DNA from: Streptomyces sp. YPW6
GTDB lineage: Bacteria > Actinomycetota > Actinomycetes > Streptomycetales > Streptomycetaceae
Direction: 5' to 3'
Assembly (NCBI RefSeq): GCF_018866325.1
Contig: NZ_CP076457.1
Span: forward strand, 1,488,001-1,552,000
Length of the DNA: 64,000 bases
A model generated the notes under the pieces. That model worked only from the letters and a program-made list of their open reading frames with translations, made no database searches and was not told where the DNA came from. A program made the position numbers and the translations under genes. Positions 62,194-64,000 of this stretch are shown one piece after another (the first letter of the stretch is position 1; each line of letters opens with the position of its first letter).

Positions 62194-62499
62194 TCAGGCC
62201 AGCGCCCGTGCTCCCGCCGTGACCAGGACGCCCCCGGCGACGACGACCAGAAAGGGGGCACGGAGAACCAGGGCGAGTGCCGCCGCGCCGAGACCGGCGG
62301 CACGCGCGTCGAGGACGATCTGATGGCCGTCGCCGAAGGTCTGCTGCGCGGTGAGTGCCGCCAGCAGCGCCACGGGCAGCAGGGCGGCCATGCGCTGGAC
62401 GAGCGGCCGCTCCAGTACGCCCGCGGGCACGAGCAGGCCCAGGAGTTTGGCGAGGTAGCAGCCCGCCACGGTCAGTCCGACGGCAATCCAGACGTTCAT
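62194..62499 (-). CDS. azlD: AzlD family branched-chain amino acid transport subunit
   Basis: A 101-residue membrane protein with three to four hydrophobic segments (IAVGLTVAGCYLAKLLGLLV, MAALLPVALLAALTAQQTF, LGAAALALVLRAPFLVVVAG) and the AzlD motif QRMAALLPVALL. It pairs with AzlC to export branched-chain amino acids. Its ATG overlaps the azlC stop by four bases, giving translational coupling. Confidence 0.87.
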   Translation of the reverse strand: MNVWIAVGLTVAGCYLAKLLGLLVPAGVLERPLVQRMAALLPVALLAALTAQQTFGDGHQIVLDARAAGLGAAALALVLRAPFLVVVAGGVLVTAGARALA

Positions 62500-63341
62500 G
62501 AACACCGCTCCCGCTTCTCTCCCCGTGCCACGGCCTGCTCCCCCTGCGCCGGGGTGCCGTTCGGCCCGTTCCCGTCGCCCGGCCTCCGTTTCGTCCGTCC
62601 CATGAGGAAGAGGACGACGGGCGCGGCGAGCGCCGACAGCAGGACGGGCACACCCGCCGGCACCACGGGCAGCAGGGTCAGGGCCAGGACGACGGCCAGT
62701 CCCGCCGTGACGCGTTCGGTGGTGCTCCTGAGCATCGGCGCGAGCAGCGCGAGGAACACCGCGGGGCTCGCCGCGTCGAGGCCCCAGGCGTCGGTGTCGC
62801 CCAGCGCCTCGGCGCCCAGAGCTCCCGCCAGGGTGGTGAGGTTCCACAGCACGTAGAGGGTGAGTCCGGTGACCGTGAAGCCGATGCGCGCGGCCCGCCG
62901 GGTGGGCTGGGGCAGGGTGACCGCGGTCGTCTCGTCGATGACCCAGTGGGCGGCGAACGGCCGTACCCCACGGGGAAGCGCGAGCAGTTGGGAGAGCCGC
63001 AGGCCGTAGAACGCGTTCCGGACGCCCAGGAAGAACGCGCCGGCCGCCGCGGTGTACGGGTTGCCGCCCGCGGCCAGCGCCCCGACCAGGGCGAACTGCG
63101 AGGCACCGGTGAAGACGAGGAGGCTCAGGACGCAGGTCTGGAGCAGACTGAGGCCGGAGCCGGCGGAGGTGACACCGAAGGCGAAACCGGAGAGGCCCAC
63201 GGCGATGCCGACGCCGAGCGCGTCGCGGACGACGGCCGCGTCGGGCTTGTCCGGCCGGTCCTCGGCCGCCGGGCCGGGCGGACCGGCGGATATGGCGCCG
63301 GGCGTACCGGTGCTCTCTGGGAGTGCTGTCTGTTCTGCCAC
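62496..63341 (-). CDS. azlC: AzlC family branched-chain amino acid exporter
   Basis: A 281-residue membrane protein with about seven hydrophobic segments. AzlC hallmarks are VGLSGFAFGVTSAGSGLSLL, LLVFTGASQFALVGALAAGG, RNAFYGLRLSQLL and HWVIDETTAVTL. It works with AzlD. GTG 63341 (VAEQTALPES) is the likeliest start; no Shine-Dalgarno is seen, and the open frame up to 63488 has no family similarity. The AraC gene upstream, on the same strand, may regulate it. Confidence 0.85.
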   Translation of the reverse strand: MAEQTALPESTGTPGAISAGPPGPAAEDRPDKPDAAVVRDALGVGIAVGLSGFAFGVTSAGSGLSLLQTCVLSLLVFTGASQFALVGALAAGGNPYTAAAGAFFLGVRNAFYGLRLSQLLALPRGVRPFAAHWVIDETTAVTLPQPTRRAARIGFTVTGLTLYVLWNLTTLAGALGAEALGDTDAWGLDAASPAVFLALLAPMLRSTTERVTAGLAVVLALTLLPVVPAGVPVLLSALAAPVVLFLMGRTKRRPGDGNGPNGTPAQGEQAVARGEKRERCS

Positions 63342-63484
63342 GTCCGGAACGCTACGGGGGCATTCCGGCCCGGTCTTGTACGTTCTTGCACGCTCGAACG
63401 GCTTCGCCCCTACGCCCGGTACGTTCGGCGCTTCCGATGTGCACGCCACGTTCACGCATTCGTGCACGCTGCGTTCGCGCATTC

Positions 63485-64000
63485 TCATCGACCGGGGCGC
63501 AGCACTCCGCGCTCGCGCTGGTACGCGCCCGGCGGCACACCCACGATCCGGGTGAAGTGCCGGTTGAGGTGCGGCTGATCCGTGAAACCGACGGCGGTCG
63601 CGGCCTCGGCGGGTGCGATCCCGATGTCGAGCATGCGCCGGGCCCGGCGCACCCGGGCGTCGGTGAGCCAGGTGTGGGGTGGCATCCCGTACTGCCTCTT
63701 GAAGGCTCTCAGCAGCGCGAACGGGCCGGTGCCCAGCTCGACGGCGAGCGCCTCCAACGTGGGCGGGGCGGCCATGCGCTCCTCCAGCACGGCACGGGCG
63801 CGAACGGCGTTCCGCGCGCCCCCGGCGTGCGCGGTCAGGCCGGGCAACGGACTGCCGTGACGGCGGAGAAGCCGGGTGACCAGGATCCGCAGCAGGCTGT
63901 CGGCCGCCAGCGCGTTGCCTTCCTCCGCCGCCCGGTGCACCTCGGTGATCAGCCGGGAGGCGTGGGGGTCGGTCACCCGGGTCTCGGCGAAGCCGACCGT
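63485..64000 (-). CDS. AraC family transcriptional regulator, cut by window edge
   Basis: The C-terminal 170 residues are present. Two helix-turn-helix motifs are seen: TLEALAVELGTGPFALLRAF and IAPAEAATAVGFTDQPHLNR followed by HFTRIVGVPPGAYQRER, the AraC signature. The reading frame continues past base 64000 (TVGFAETRVTDPHAS), so the N-terminal ligand-binding cupin lies outside. GTG at 63976 is internal. Its position before azlCD on the same strand suggests control of that exporter. Confidence 0.9.
   Translation of the reverse strand, partial: TVGFAETRVTDPHASRLITEVHRAAEEGNALAADSLLRILVTRLLRRHGSPLPGLTAHAGGARNAVRARAVLEERMAAPPTLEALAVELGTGPFALLRAFKRQYGMPPHTWLTDARVRRARRMLDIGIAPAEAATAVGFTDQPHLNRHFTRIVGVPPGAYQRERGVLRPGR

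Overview
The window is chromosomal DNA of a Streptomyces species. It is very GC-rich, uses GTG and TTG starts freely, and has long spurious antisense ORFs opposite most genes. The gene order from the 5' end of hrdB and whiH at the left edge to recX-recA and azlCD at the right matches what I remember of the conserved core between hrdB and recA in S. coelicolor (memory, not a search). No tRNA, rRNA, CRISPR array, IS element, integrase or attachment site was seen; this is core chromosome, not an island.

Layout. 1-4.2 kb: start of hrdB (principal sigma factor), whiH (sporulation regulator), a fused ABC protein and an NrtR-like Nudix protein. 4.3-8.9 kb: a DUF4192 gene and a divergent RecQ helicase with a phosphoribosyltransferase-like tail, separated by a perfect palindrome of two DnaA boxes, then an unknown gene. 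9-17.4 kb: rnhB and small enzymes or unknowns (membrane protein, ADP-ribosylglycohydrolase, histidine phosphatase, DUF4937, TerD), including a truncated DUF1152 gene and a DUF1963 gene that looks frameshifted. 17.8-24.9 kb: a nucleotide-supply and SOS block: nrdR-nrdJ with paired NrdR boxes, divergent lexA with an SOS box, and a DinG-type helicase.

24.9-31.3 kb: a four-gene NRPS-independent siderophore operon (aminotransferase, two IucA/IucC synthetases, GNAT acyltransferase) carrying minisatellites in and between genes. 31.6-45.4 kb: secreted protease, hflX, M1 peptidase, rshA ((p)ppGpp), dapF, miaA, miaB and small companions. 45.4-51.4 kb: the glutamate uptake system gluABCD with its divergent two-component system gluR-gluK. 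51.6-55.7 kb: FAD monooxygenase, a tandem-repeat tract, a short Cys-ending leader peptide, cysteine dioxygenase and rhodanese. 55.8-64 kb: recX-recA with an SOS box, a secreted glycine-rich protein, an AI-2E family membrane protein, DUF3046, azlCD and an AraC regulator cut by the right edge.

Themes: DNA repair and replication supply (recA, recX, lexA, RecQ, DinG, rnhB, nrdR/nrdJ) under LexA, NrdR and perhaps DnaA sites; tRNA modification and GTPase genes (miaA, miaB, hflX); iron, glutamate and cysteine-sulfur handling. Strong GC-rich hairpins separate most transcription units. Short tandem repeats of 6, 7, 26, 28, 36 and 48 bp are unusually common in the gaps and in two siderophore genes.
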